Assembly: GCA_965153355.1 (NCBI GenBank) | Contig: OZ231126.1 | Location: forward strand, 6,634,001-6,698,000 | DNA from: Flaccisagitta enflata | Lineage: Eukaryota; Chaetognatha; Sagittoidea; Aphragmophora | DNA: 64,000 nucleotides | Direction of reading: 5' to 3' | Shown: piece after piece, positions 41,761 to 53,383 of the stretch | How the letters are laid out: each line of letters begins with the position of its first letter | Numbering within the stretch: position 1 is the first letter of the stretch | Made by a program: the position numbers and the translations under genes | Notes under the pieces: model-generated | What the model was told of the DNA's origin: nothing | The model's input: only the letters and a program-made list of their open reading frames with translations | Database searches by the model: none

Positions 41761-42686
41761 GAGATAGTCCGCCAGCGAATTTGGGGGTGTTCATCAACGG
41801 GGAATGAACGCATGTTGCTGAACAATGCCATAGAGCTGTTCATGAACGACTAAAAAGAGGCTCTTGGCAAACGATTTTGTTCATGGAGGGCCCAAAAAGA
41901 CCTGTTCGTGAACGACCGTTCATTGAGGGGTAAAAAAAGCCGTTGCTGAACAGGTAAAAAAAAAGACACTCCACCAATGGTTTTGTTGGTGGAGTGGGTT
42001 TTTTACCTGTTCATGACACATGCTCATCTGGCTGTTAAAGAACAGCAAAAAAAAGTTTTTTGATAACAGTTTTGAGCATCTAGTTTAATCTAACAAAGAG
42101 TTCATTAAGAAAACTTTTTTGACTCTTCATGAATGGCTGGGTTAAAAGACATTTTGTTAGAGATGAGGTGATCTTAGGACTATGTTCATCAATACTGATT
42201 TTTGGCCGTTCATGAATAGCAAAATTTCATTGAGTGGATAAAAAATCCAGTGATTGAGTAGACCTTTTATGGGCACATATAAAAGAGATTTTTTTGCCAT
42301 AAATGGATTAGACTTGACACTAGCTTCATAATTCTTAAACCATAAATGATGCTTATCTGGCTGTTCATGAAATACCAAATTTTACCTTTTGATGTACAGT
42401 TTTGTTCATTGAGTAGATGAGTATTAAAGTGAAGACTGAAGATAATACACATTGAGTATGAAGATATTTTGTCATAAGTGGAGTTAATTACCACTCCACC
42501 AACAAAATCATTTGTGGAGTGGATTTTTTAGCCGTTCATGAACGCGCTTTTTATGGCCCTCTTTGAACAAAACCGTTGGGCAAAGGTCTCTTTCATTGTG
42601 TTCATCAACACCTGTATGGCATTGTTGCTGAACAGGCGTTCATTCCCCGTTGCTGAACGCACCCAAATTCGCTGGCGGACTACCTG
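41761..42686. mobile_element. 926-bp hAT-like foldback MITE with 8-bp target duplication
   Basis: Left end GAGATAGTCCGCCAGCGAAT, right end complementary to CAGGTAGTCCGCCAGCGAAT; arms of about 70 bases continue through GGGGAATGAACGC and AACAATGCCATA. CCAAAGGG flanks it on both sides (41753-41760 and 42687-42694), an 8-bp duplication as made by hAT transposases. The flanks are family E sequence, so E was the target. The interior has further inverted words (CCACTCCACCAA, CTGTTCATGAA) and no transposase. Confidence 0.75.
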
Positions 42687-42734
42687 CCAAAGGGACTGAT
42701 GACCTTTGCTTGGGTTATGAGAAATCATGGAAAA

Positions 42735-42972
42735 TAGCAGTCTCAGGGCGCGTTTCCAGCCACAGACAAGCATGTTTTGAACAGGCCACTCGGTCGCTTG
42801 CTACATTCGTTCGCTCGCACCACTCACTCTCTCTGCTCTACCCCGCACCGCTCCTTTTGTTCTCTCCATTCACGGGCTCGCTCACTCACTTTGCTCACTC
42901 CCTTGTGAAATAGTTGAAATTCATAAATATGTGTTCACACTGTAATCACGTTCAATGGGAACAAACGCGTTT
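42735..42972 (+). repeat. family G repeat (CACTCGGTCGCTTGCTACAT)
   Basis: AACAGGCCACTCGGTCGC, TTCACGGGCTCGCTCACTCA, TGTGTTCACACTGTAATC and AACAAACGCGTTTTT occur in opposite order and strand at 60895-61085. A diverged piece is at 15200-15260. Non-coding interspersed family. Confidence 0.65.
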
Positions 42973-43009
42973 TTGGTCGTTAAAAGAGACCTAAAGATGC
43001 GACGATGTA

Positions 43010-43407
43010 CCACGTGGATAAGAAAAATACGCACCTATTTATTCATAGATAAAAAAGATATAAAACCAAATCGATTTTCAGTCAAAACATTTTTAAAGAT
43101 TTTTAAAAAAATTCTGATTCAAGACCAATCCCAGATCTGTATCTCAAATGATTTAGGAGCTAGAGCTCTGACAAGACAAGCATTATTTTGCTAAAATGCA
43201 TCTTTTACTTAGTGATTGCGAAACTGAAATGGAAATGTTTTCATTTATTCTAATGCCATTTCTAAACAAAAAAAGAAATACCAGAGTGCGCCAAATGAAT
43301 GTGCATTTAAAGAGCTTTAAAACAATCTAAGATTTTACTTACTTATCTTAAGATTCAGAAGCAATATCAGCTATTTAAAAGTGCGTCTTTTTTCTTGATA
43401 CGCGTGG
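43010..43407. mobile_element. TA-flanked MITE (CTACGCG family), copy 2
   Basis: Ends CCACGTGGATAAGAAAAATA then CGCAC and the complement of CCACGCGTATCAAGAAAAAA then GACGCAC. TA at 43008-43009 and 43408-43409. The interior shares TGCCATTTCTAAACAAA and TCTAAGATTTTA with 12628-12962. Confidence 0.75.
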
Positions 43408-43691
43408 TATATGAGAAGCAAAATTTAAATTGCCTGTCCACCCCTTAACTTGATCAGTGAGACAAAGATACCACAAAAAGTTTGACAAGCTAGAAGTTTG
43501 TCAAAATTTCCACTCATATCTCGCAGAGGCACAGACAAAATGGGCACAAAGAAAAACTGACAAATGGGAAAATTGTACGTTGATTTGTCTATCAGTATCT
43601 GTTGTAATCGCCAATTTGGCCTTTTTTTTCCTTAGTTTCATAGAAAAACGAAGTTAGGCAAGTCAAAGAATCAGAAAGAAGATTGAAATCA

Positions 43692-43893
43692 TAGTTGCAG
43701 AATTGCGACTCTATAACAGGTTTTGTCAGTCCATCGGTCTGTCAGGTTTTCTGTTGGTCTGTTTGTCCATCAATCAATCCATAATGATTGAGTCAAAAAG
43801 TGTAGAGATGAGCAACGTTACCCTGCCTGAGTATATGGGAGTGGAAGGGGGTGTGAAAAGGATTTATACGCCCTTGCCCACCCATCCACAATG
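43692..43893 (+). mobile_element. family A element, 3' end lost
   Basis: TAGTTGCAGAATTGCGACTC, TATAACAGGTTTTGTCAGTC core, then ATACGCCCTTGCCCACCCAT. GGCCTTGTT is not reached. Confidence 0.5.
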
Positions 43894-43984
43894 ATATTGT
43901 AAAGCAGCATTATTTGTTTTGTTTAAAAATCCAGTCTCAAAATTCATTCAATAGTCCCACCGGAATAGAATGAATGAATGAACT

Positions 43985-44134
43985 AACAAGACCGGATACA
44001 TGGCCAAAAGCAGTCGCAGCCAGGTGGGCACGGGCGAGAATGCGCGTTTTCAACTTGAGCGTGACAGACAAACGGACCAACCGACGGACCGACCGACGGA
44101 CAAAGCCTCTTATAGAGTCGCTTGTCCACGACTA
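43985..44134 (-). mobile_element. family A element
   Basis: AACAAGACCGGATACATGGC, GCAGTCGCAGCCAGGTGGGC, GACCAACCGACGGACCGACC, AAGCCTCTTATAGAGTCGC and CCACGACTA. Confidence 0.75.
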
Positions 44135-44640
44135 AAAAGTAAAAAACAAACTTAAAAAAAAACAATGAATGAATAGATAATTGAACAACTGCCCCAGGGT
44201 TACAATACCATCATGGACAGAGCAAAAATGCCATTTTACACTTTTGGTTTATGGACCCTCAAATCGACAGACATAGCCTCTTATAGAGATTGAAAGACAT
44301 GTGAAGAGGTAAAGAGGCTGAAAAGATTTCAAAGTTCTACCCTGTTGACCAAAGAAAAAAGACTGTGGGAATCAATCTTAAGCAATGCAAAAAGGTTAGC
44401 ATGAAGGAAAAACGCTTGGTTTGTTCATTGTCATAGTCGTCCTCCTCTTCCTCCTCCTCCTCCTCCTCCTCCTCTTCCTCTTGATTTACACTTTTTTAAA
44501 TTTTTAAAAACTTTTTTTAATCTTTAAAGACTTTCTTAATCTTCTCATAATAAACAGCAATAGCTCAGTAGCAAGATATAAACCCAAAAGTTTCAACTTT
44601 ACACCTCCCTCTACTAACACTGATCGTTCATGATTCTTGG
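44135..44640. other. unassigned stretch with CTC tract
   Basis: A TCC/CTC tract of about 35 bases at 44440-44477; no gene or interspersed family recognised in the rest. Confidence 0.45.
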
Positions 44641-44652
44641 AATGGGAGGTTG

Positions 44653-44978
<326 letters not shown>

Positions 44979-45245
44979 GTGTTTGTTAGGACCAGACTAT
45001 TTATATTTTCCATTTCATATCTTATATTTTATATTTTATATTTTAAATTTTTTTCATATTTCCATTTTATATTTTCCATTTATATTTACCAGACTATTTA
45101 TATTTTCCGTTTGAAGCAGTTACAATTGTTGATTTGAATTTATTGAAGGTAGCTTTTATCTTCTTCATTTTGTCTGTTTTCCTATCCATCGGTCTATTTG
45201 TATTGCCGCTCACTCTTCCCCTTCCCACAGACTTGGCTTTTTTTC

Positions 45246-45339
45246 TAGATGCGCCAACGCACCTACTTAAGCATTTGTGTTCGTAGGTTGGTTGTTTACG
45301 CTAACCTTTGATGATCCACCTATTGGCCTACACTTTGTT
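45246..45339 (+). mobile_element. family B element, diverged
   Basis: TAGATGCGCCAACGCACCTA hairpin, AAGCATTTGTGTTCGTAGGT, CCACCTATTGGCCTAC, ACTTTGTTT. The next A element starts directly after it. Confidence 0.55.
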
Positions 45340-45342
45340 TAA

Positions 45343-45482
45343 TTGGGTGCTGCGCGACTCTTCACTCCACTTTGTTTTTGCGGTCTATGGCCTCACTGAT
45401 ACTGCCCTAATGAGCAATTGACCTCAAATACAGCCACTGCCCACCCGCATGCGACTGGGGTAGCCGTGTACCCGGCCTTGTT
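45343..45482 (+). mobile_element. family A element, long subfamily
   Basis: TTGGGTGCTGCGCGACTCTT, CACTTTGTTTTTGCGGTC, GCAATTGACCTCAAATACAG, CCACCCGCATGCGACTGGGG and TAGCCGTGTACCCGGCCTTG. Confidence 0.7.
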
Positions 45483-45484
45483 TA

Positions 45485-46160
45485 TAGACCCAGCCAAGCC
45501 CAGCCTCAAATATTTTATGAATTTAAGCAAATTGCTGAGCATGCTCCTGGCTGAAATTTCTAATTTTGAAAACAATTACAGTAAATTTAAGAAAAAATAC
45601 CAATGTTTAGGTATTATTTTTCAGAATCTTACAAAAATCAGTATTTGTCAAAGATGTTTTCAACCTCATACTAAATTATTAGCTGAACATGCTTAACCTT
45701 CAGAGTTTTCAGGATTTTGATATTGACAGTAGTATTCAAATTTCTTGTTATAACAATATCAATGCTTAGATACTATTATTTATAAGAATTTATTTACTAT
45801 TGTTTATGAGAGCTCATCTCTGTTCAAAAATCAAAGGAAGAACAAAAAAATAGAAATACATCAAAACATTGAAACTCACTTCTAAAAGATTTGTCTTAGT
45901 TCAAGATAATAATTTTATACCATTATCATAACATTACTTTGTACGAAGCTCGATTCGCTATGACAAATTTTAGGGGTAAAATTTTTTTATCAAATGACCA
46001 TTCCATATCAAAACTTGACCACAATCTATTGAATCACAGTCTATACTGATGTTTAAAACCAAAAACTGGCCCATTTTTGCATTTCGCATAGTCGTCACCC
46101 CAACCTGAATTTAGAGCCTTTTATCTCATTTGCAATTGTGGATAAATCAATTTTATAGGA
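45485..46160. other. unassigned AT-rich stretch
   Basis: No repeat, RNA or coding signal that I can support. Confidence 0.4.
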
Positions 46161-46356
46161 AACAAGGCTGGATACACGGCTATCCCAGTCGCATGCGGGT
46201 GGGCAGGGGCCATATTTGAGGTCAGTGGAGCATTTGGGAGGGAGCGGTAAAGCCAAAAACCCAATAAACACTAAAAAAGTAAAGTGTGAGGACGGATGGA
46301 TGGACGGATAGACTGACGGACAGACAAAGCGGGTGTAGTTGCGTAGCACGTGACTA
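46161..46356 (-). mobile_element. family A element, long subfamily
   Basis: AACAAGGCTGGATACACGGC, CCAGTCGCATGCGGGTGGGC, CATATTTGAGGTCAGTGGAG, GGACGGATGGATGGACGGAT core, then CGGGTGTAGTTGCGTAGCAC and GTGACTA. Confidence 0.75.
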
Positions 46357-46622
46357 AAAACGCCAGGAATAGCCGGGCCAGAAATAATCATACGAAGGAC
46401 ACAAATGGCGTTACTCAGGAGGAAAACATAGTGGGAATAGGTCAAACTAGGGCCAACATACCTTCATCCCCCGGTTTGATGATGAGTATGGAGTATGGAG
46501 CTTTTAATTCCTTTGTTGCTATCTCTATCTCTTATTCAGTTAATTTATATGTGGTAATCTCTCTCTCATCCGAGTTAATCTAAAAATAGAAAAAGAAATG
46601 CTATTCTTCATTTTTTTTAACC

Positions 46623-47003
<381 letters not shown>

Positions 47004-47044
47004 TCCTTTGCTATGAAAATAAAGAGGCAGGATGCATCTTTCAC

Positions 47045-47222
47045 AGGTTGTCTGGATGGTTGCGAAGAAAGTCACACAGAATGTCACACACAATGTCGCA
47101 CAGTATGTTGCACAAAGTGTCACACAAGATAACCGTCTCAAAAGTTGAGTTTATGCATTTGTGTGACATGTCGCACGGGCGACATTAAGGTCAGCTTTAC
47201 TATCAGGAAGTTTGGCTGTGAG
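47045..47222 (-). repeat. family P repeat, inverse orientation
   Basis: CACACAGAATGTCACACACA, TGTCGCACAGTATGTTGCAC and CATGTCGCACGGGCGACATT, then TTTGGCTGTG, matching 38745-39060 on the other strand. Confidence 0.55.
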
Positions 47223-47808
47223 GCATCCCCAATTTCAATCCATTTCACTTAAGTTTCGGTTTGAGAGAATGGTATTAAAAATTCGCCATTTTTTATGTCC
47301 CCAAGGTTAAGTTTGCAAGGTATTTCCCGTGAAAATTCATTACCAGTTGAATGTTTCCGTTTTTTCCCTATTGAATACTTGTCGAGTTGTTTATCATTTG
47401 AAGGTAACAGTCCAATCTAATTGCAAGGTACTCAAGAAGTACGAGGGGAGAGCTCCTGCTAGTTTACTTTATTTGAAAATAGGCGCACTTGCGGAAGTAA
47501 AATATAACCATTATTCCATAGGTAACTTTGTCAGGAAGAAGGAATGCCAGTTCAGAATGAATAAGGATGACAGAAGTGCAGAATCATGATTTCAGGGCGG
47601 GAAGGAAATCCCATATTAGTCACGGTCTGCGGAAGCCCGGATTATAAGATAAAGGGCCAGAACTAATTCAAGACTCCACTACTTATTTTTTTTTTATTTC
47701 CATTATCTCAGTCTCATCGACAAAGTTTTCGATCTATATTTACGGTGGTTCCTGTCGCTCTCCAGTTTAAGGCGTCTTTTTAAGACGAGAAAAAAATTCC
47801 CTATTTGC

Positions 47809-48360
47809 TACAGGGTGATTCTTTTTAAGTGGGGGAAAGTGTTAGGACATAAAATTTGTATGATGCAATTTTGAGATTAATCAAAATCAGTTAATAATTA
47901 TAAACTACTTGACATCTTTCATTCAAGAAAGAAAAAATATTTTTGACTTCAATTTAGCTTAGTCGACCATTTTCAAATCATGAGGTTTACACAATTTTTT
48001 TACAAAAGTGAATTTCTAAGTTTTGAACAGAAATTATTTATTTTGTTAAAATGTTGAGCACCTGTTCATTTGTATCACTAATTTCAATATCTAAACTTCT
48101 ACTTCTATCTAAAAATAGTTTTTCACTTGGATTTTGTAATTTCAGCTTGAATCACATAAACAAAAGTATAAAAAACCTTGATTTTAATGAAATTCTAGTT
48201 TTGATGAAAACGCAAATACAATTTATCAAAAAAAATTTTTCCTCTTTTAATATATGTCAAGTAGTTTGTAATTATAAACTAATTTTTGTTCATCCTAAAA
48301 TTTCATAATTGAAATTTAATGCCTTAATACTTTCTCCCACTTAAAAAAAATCACCCTGTA
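47809..48360. mobile_element. 552-bp palindromic MITE (TACAGGGTGATT)
   Basis: TACAGGGTGATTCTTTTTAA at the left; TACAGGGTGATTTTTTTTAA on the complementary strand at the right. The arms continue through GTGGGGGAAAGT and ATTATAAACTACTTGACAT to about 130 bases or more. TA-CAGGG ends suggest a Tc1/mariner-type origin. No coding capacity. Confidence 0.85.
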
Positions 48361-48383
48361 CATTGGTCATTTCATTATTAGAT

Positions 48384-48710
48384 AGTCGCAAAAGCGTTGG
48401 ATGGTCAGTGGTTCCGATAGCCTGCCTTTGTAGGACCTATACTTTCGCTTATGAAGAAAATTTTCCATCTCCCTCTCCCTCTAGTTGTTAGGATTCGGGA
48501 CTTTGGGCAGATATTTAGGCCTTTGGGCTGGGATTTTGGCCTTGAGGCTGGGATGTGGGCTTTGGGGCTGGAATTCAATTTGGGTAACGAGGCTGGGATT
48601 TGGGCTTCAGGGCCGAAATTTTGGCCTTGAGGCTGGGATAAGGATTTCAAGATGGGGATTTAGGTCTCGAGGCCAGGGGCGGTGGATGGACAGACTTAGA
48701 GATCATCGAC
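48384..48710 (+). mobile_element. family E/foldback fragment with GGCTGGGATTTGGGC units
   Basis: AGTCGCAAAAGCGTTGGATG, GTCAGTGGTTCC and CTATACTTTCGCTTATG match the left arm of 39664-40500. The core units are more diverged, and the right arm is reduced to GATCATCGAC. Confidence 0.65.
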
Positions 48711-48932
48711 ACTAGCTAAAAACCAATTGGTTATCAAAAGTTTCGTTTCCCTTAAATGTCTTCTTATGATTTTCGACATCTTCACTGCTTAATGGTGTTG
48801 CCGCCATGCCATTTCCATTCCGTTTCTTCATTATGCAGCAGACTGTAAGACATGCTTTTTGAAATTTGGTTCCCACTCAGTCTCAGTCTACATATGTCAC
48901 TGATATATATGACATGCTTATTAACAAAGCAT

Positions 48933-49090
48933 TTATAAATGAATGAATGAATCAATGAGTGAATGAATAAATGAGTGAATGAATGAATGAATGAATGAAT
49001 GAATGAATGAATGAATGAATGAATGAATGAATGAATGAATGAATGAATGAATCAATGAATGAATGAATAAGGGAATGAGTTAATGAATGA
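48933..49090. repeat. AATG tetranucleotide tract
   Basis: About 110 bases of pure GAAT flanked by degenerate units, directly before the 574-bp tandem repeat. Confidence 0.95.
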
Positions 49091-49097
49091 AAAAATG

Positions 49098-50532
49098 ATA
49101 TGAAAGTCGGACAACATTACTACTCAACCCTACCTTACTTAAGGATAAGAGCCTTTGGAGCTCTCACTGGTGTTTAATCCGGACCCATCACAACTATCCT
49201 TATTAATGAAAAACAACCAAGTGTATCCTTACATTATGATGAAATTGTTCAAAAAAAACCATCCAACCAAACAGAAAAAAACCAATAATTTTAAGCTGTT
49301 TGCTACAAGTGCCAATGACAAGAAAGAGTACCAGATGAGTGTGCTGAACCGGTGGGTCCTAATCCAAAGTCCTTCACATCCATCCGATCTTCCCATTGTA
49401 AAAGGCTCATGCAACCCACAACTTAAAATCAAAATTTTTCCACTGATTGTGACCATTTTCTCAAACATTCCATGTCAACCCAAAATAAAAAGATGCAAAG
49501 TAGTCAGCATATCCCTATTATTTATAGCAAACAAATTACCAAATGATTATGTAGCTATCCAAGGATAATCTAGATATCAAAGGCAATGTTGTTAAAAACC
49601 ATACCATTAGAGGCAAGAATCGAGAATCAACCATATGGGATCGCCGGCATTCTATACCATGGTACTGAAATATATGAAAGTCGGACAACATTACTACTCA
49701 ACCCTACCTTACTTAAGGATGAGAGCCTTTGGAGCTCTCACTGGTGTTTAATCCGGACCCATCACAACTATCCTTATTAATGAAAAACAACCAAGTGTAT
49801 CCTTACATTATGATGAAATTGTTCAAAAAAAACCATCCAACCAAACAGAAAAAAACCAATAATTTTAAGCTGTTTGCTACAAGTGCCAATGACAAGAAAG
49901 AGTACCAGATGAGTGTGCTGAACCGGTGGGTCCTAATCCAAAGTCCTTCACATCCATCTGATCTTCCCATTGTAAAAGGCTCATGCAACCCACAACTTAA
50001 AATCAAAATTTTTCCACTGATTGTGACCATTTTCTCAAACATTCCATGTCAACCCAAAATAATAAGATGCAAAGTAGTCAGCATATCCCTATTATTTATA
50101 GCAAACAAATTACCAAATGATTATGTAGCTATCCAAGGATAATCTAGATATCATAGGCAATGTTGTTAAAAACCATACCATTAGAGGCAAGAATCGAGAA
50201 TCAACCATATGGGATCGCCGGCATTCTATACCATGGTACTGAAATATATGAAAGTCGGACAACATTATTACTCAACCCTACCTTACTTAAGGATAAGAGC
50301 CTTTGGAGCTCTCACTGGTGTTTAATCCGGACCCATCACAACTATCCTTATTAATGAAAAACAACCAAGTGTATCCTTACATTATGATGAAATTGTTCAA
50401 AAAAAACCATCCAACCAAACAGAAAAAAACCAATAATTTTAAGCTGTTTGCTACAAGTGCCAATGACAAGAAAGAGTACCAGATGAGTGTGCTGAACCGG
50501 TGGGTCCTAATCCAAAGTCCTTCACATCCATC
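49098..50532 (+). repeat. 574-bp tandem repeat, 2.5 near-identical copies
   Basis: Unit starts at 49098, 49672 and 50246, each opening ATATGAAAGTCGGACAACAT. Only a handful of substitutions separate copies 1 and 2, so duplication is recent. Each full unit holds a 137-codon plus-strand frame (49155-49568, 49729-50142) beginning MELSLVFNPDPSQLSLLMKN. Within it I see one silent change (TCC/TCT) and one replacement (Lys/Ile). I recognise no domain, and the third copy stops midway. The frame may be fortuitous. Confidence 0.9.
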
Positions 50533-50594
50533 GTAACATTTTTCCTTTTTGTAAGAAACAAGTTAGTAAGAACTGCTAATTTTCTCCCTATTTT

Positions 50595-50725
50595 TAGTCG
50601 CAAAATTTCTATGCATCACTGCCCCTGCTTATCCACATCACAGCCCCTGTTCTTCCATGTGCACCCTCAGAATGCCCCTACCCACAAGCAAGCGATTACT
50701 AATTTGCCGTGTGTCCTGCCTTGTT
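50595..50725 (+). mobile_element. family A element, diverged
   Basis: TAGTCGCAAAATTTCTATGC, CACTGCCCCTGCTTATCCAC, CCCCTACCCACAAGCAAGCG and GCCGTGTGTCCTGCCTTGTT. The GTCY core is lost. Confidence 0.55.
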
Positions 50726-50746
50726 TAAAAACCTCATGAAAGGATT

Positions 50747-50751
<5 letters not shown>

Positions 50752-50780
<29 letters not shown>
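50752..50780. repeat. poly(A) tract
   Basis: About 29 adenines on the plus strand. Confidence 0.95.
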
Positions 50781-50781
<1 letters not shown>

Positions 50782-50879
50782 AGGCAAAGTAGGCTGTCAC
50801 AGGCGCAGAGAGAGAGAATGGAATATAAAAAGTGATAAGTGAAAAGTCTGTCTCTCTCTCTTTTGCTGTACCAATTTAT

Positions 50880-52279
50880 TAGTCGCGTGCACGCGACTCT
50901 ACAACCCGCTCCGTCGGTCCGTCGGTCGGTCCGTCCGTCGGTCCGTCCGTCCGTAAAACTTTGCTTTTTTGCGTCGTTTTTTGTCGTTTTAGGTCGTCTG
51001 GAGTTATTTTGAATCATTTTTTTTGGTGTTTTTGAGAATTATTGGTTGTTTTTGGTCATTTTTGGTCATTTTTGGTCATTTTTGGTCATTTTTGGTCATT
51101 TTAGTCATTTCGGTCATTTTGGCCACTTTGGTCATTTTGGTCATTTTTGATCATTTTTGATCATTTATGATCATTTTTGATCATTTTTGGTCATTTTTGG
51201 TCATTTTTGGTCATTTTTGGTCATTTCGGTCATTGTTCATTTCAGTCATTTCGGTCATTTTTGGTCATTTTTGGTCATTTTTGGTCTTTTTTGGTCATTT
51301 TGGTCATTTTTGATCATTTTTTAGTCTGCTGGTATAAGTCTGCTGGTTTAAGTCTGCTGCTTTAAGCCTGCTGGTTTAGGTCTGCTGGTTTAAGTCTGCT
51401 GGTTTAAGTCTGCTGGTTTAAGTCCGCTGGTTCAAGTCTGCTGCTTTAAGTATGGTGGTTTAAGTCTGCTGGTTTGAGTTGGCTGGTTTAGGTCGGCTGG
51501 TTTGGGTTGGCTGATTTAGGTCTGCTGGTTAAGTCTGCTGGTTTAAGTCTGCTGGTTTAAATCCACTGGTTTAAGTCGGCTGGTTTAATTCTGCTGGTTT
51601 AAGTCGGCTGGTTTAAGTCTGCTGGTTTAGTCTGCTGGTTTAAGTCTGCTGGTTTAGGTCTGCTGGTTTAGGTCTGCTGGTTTAGGTCTGCTGGTTTCGT
51701 CTGCTTGTTTTGGTCTGCTGGTTTAGGTCTGCTGGTTTAAGTCTGCTGGTTTAGATCTTTGCTGGTTTAGTCTGCTGGTTTGGGTCTGGTTTTGGTCTGG
51801 TTTAAGTCTGGTTTAAGTCAGATCTAAGTCTGGTTTATGTATGGTTTAGTCTGGTTTAAGTCTGGTTTGAGTCTGGTTTGAGTCTGGTTTGAGTCTGGTT
51901 TGAGTCTGGTTTGAGTCTGGTTTGAGTCTGGTTTAAGTCTGGATTGAGTCTGGCTTGAGTCTGGTTTAAGTCTGGTTTAAGTCTGGTTTAGGTCTGGTTT
52001 TAGTCTGGTTTAAGTCTGGTTTAGGTCTGGTTTAGGTCTGGTTTAGGTCTGGTTTAGGTCTGGTTTAGGTCTGGTTTAGGTCTGGTTTTGGTCTGGTTTT
52101 GGTCTGGTTTTGGTCTGGTTTAGGTCTGGTTTAATTCTGGTTTGAGTCTGGTTTGAGTCTGGTTTGGGTCTGGTTTGGGTCTGGTTCAAGTCTGATTTTC
52201 GAGAAAAAGATATAATAAGGAGTCAGGTCAGTTCAGTTATTTTTGTCCTGCACGCGACTTATAGGTGTTGGCCTTGTTT
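50880..52279 (+). mobile_element. family C element expanded to 1.4 kb
   Basis: TAGTCGCGTGCACGCGACTC hairpin and GTCGGTCCGTCGG core, then three successive internal arrays: GGTCATTTTT (51010-51310), TCTGCTGGTTTAAG (51325-51785) and TCTGGTTTAAG (51785-52190). It closes with GGAGTCAGGTCAGTTCAGTT, CACGCGACTTATAGGTGTTG and GGCCTTGTT. Both ends of family C are present, so the 1.2 kb of arrays lies inside one element. Confidence 0.8.
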
Positions 52280-52345
52280 GTCTGTCAGTAAGTAGGTCGT
52301 GATGGTTTTTGACCATGATGTCGAAAGACCGACACCACGGGGTGT

Positions 52346-52369
52346 GACTGTCGATTCCGACAGTCACGA
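52346..52369. repeat. 10-bp perfect hairpin
   Basis: GTGACTGTCG, four-base loop, CGACAGTCAC. Lies in the short spacer between two family C elements. Confidence 0.8.
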
Positions 52370-52459
52370 CATAAGTTCTCCCAACTCTTGGACAGACAGA
52401 GGTGATTTAGATAAATCCGCAGTGACATCCCTCTTCTAGGCTTTGACATTCATTTGTGT

Positions 52460-52721
52460 CTAAGTCTGGTCTAAGTCTGGTTTAGGTCTGGTTTAGGTCT
52501 GGTTTAGGTCTGGTCTAAGTCTGGTCTAAGTCTGGTCTAAGTCTGGTCTAAGTCTGGTCTAAGTCTGGTCTAAGTCTGGTCTAAGTCTTGTCTAAGTCTG
52601 GTCTAAGTCTGGTCTAAGTCTGGTCTAAGTCTGGTCTAAGTCTATAAAGTGATACAATAAGGAGTCAGGTCAATTCAGTTATCTTTGTCCCGCACGTGAC
52701 TTAAAGGTGTTGGCCTTGTTT
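52460..52721 (+). mobile_element. family C element, 3' part with CTAAGTCTGGT array
   Basis: About 15 units of CTAAGTCTGGT, then GATACAATAAGGAGTCAGGT, CGCACGTGACTTAAAGGTGT and TGGCCTTGTT. Lacks the hairpin end. Confidence 0.7.
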
Positions 52722-52817
52722 AAGTACAAACTATAAAAGCTGCATTGATACTATGGCACTCTGTTTTGTTTCAGAAAGTGTTAAAATTGAAATATTCGCT
52801 TTTATAGGGTTCAACAC

Positions 52818-53381
52818 TACAGTATGATTCATCTCGATTGTAACATTTCATGACGGCATTGCTAAAAAAGTAATAGAGATAATCTAATTCTGAAAAAAAT
52901 CTCTGTTAGGTAATGATTTGGCATTTTATGATGATTGATGCCCAGGATTTTTTTAGAAAATCTAAACCCCGAAATTTTTGATGAACCAATAATCATGCTT
53001 GGCAAAACAAGCATTTTTGTGGCTTTGTCCAAAAAAAAATTCTTGGAATTGCTTTAATTTTTTAAAAATTTTCAGTTTTTGATATAAGATAGGTCTCAAA
53101 TATGAAATATATTGATGTAGTTAAAGGTAAAAGTGAGAAAAATTGTAATTGGATGCAGTTTTATGAAAAAAAGAAGGGAAAATGACCTTTTTTAGCATAA
53201 TTTGCTACTTAGTCTTTTATGGGTAAAAAGTATCAGATTTTGATAGAAAAGTCTGGGAAATAGTTTATCATAAAATGCCAAGCAGTAACTTTTCATATGC
53301 TGCTATCAGAATTGAACTGTCACTTTTAGTTTTTGAGCAATGCCGTCGTGAAATGTTACAGTCGAAATGGATCATACTGTA
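52818..53381. mobile_element. 564-bp palindromic MITE (TACAGTATGATTCATC)
   Basis: TACAGTATGATTCATCTCGA at the left, complement of TACAGTATGATCCATTTCGA at the right. The arms continue through TGTAACATTTC, GACGGCATTGCT and TTGGCATTTTATGA. TA-CAGT ends. The next palindromic element starts two bases later. Confidence 0.8.
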
Positions 53382-53383
53382 GG

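Noticed and set aside
47329-47589. 86-codon frame
   Set aside because: Possibly protein-like but no family, splice context or repeat of the pattern was seen; too weak to call.
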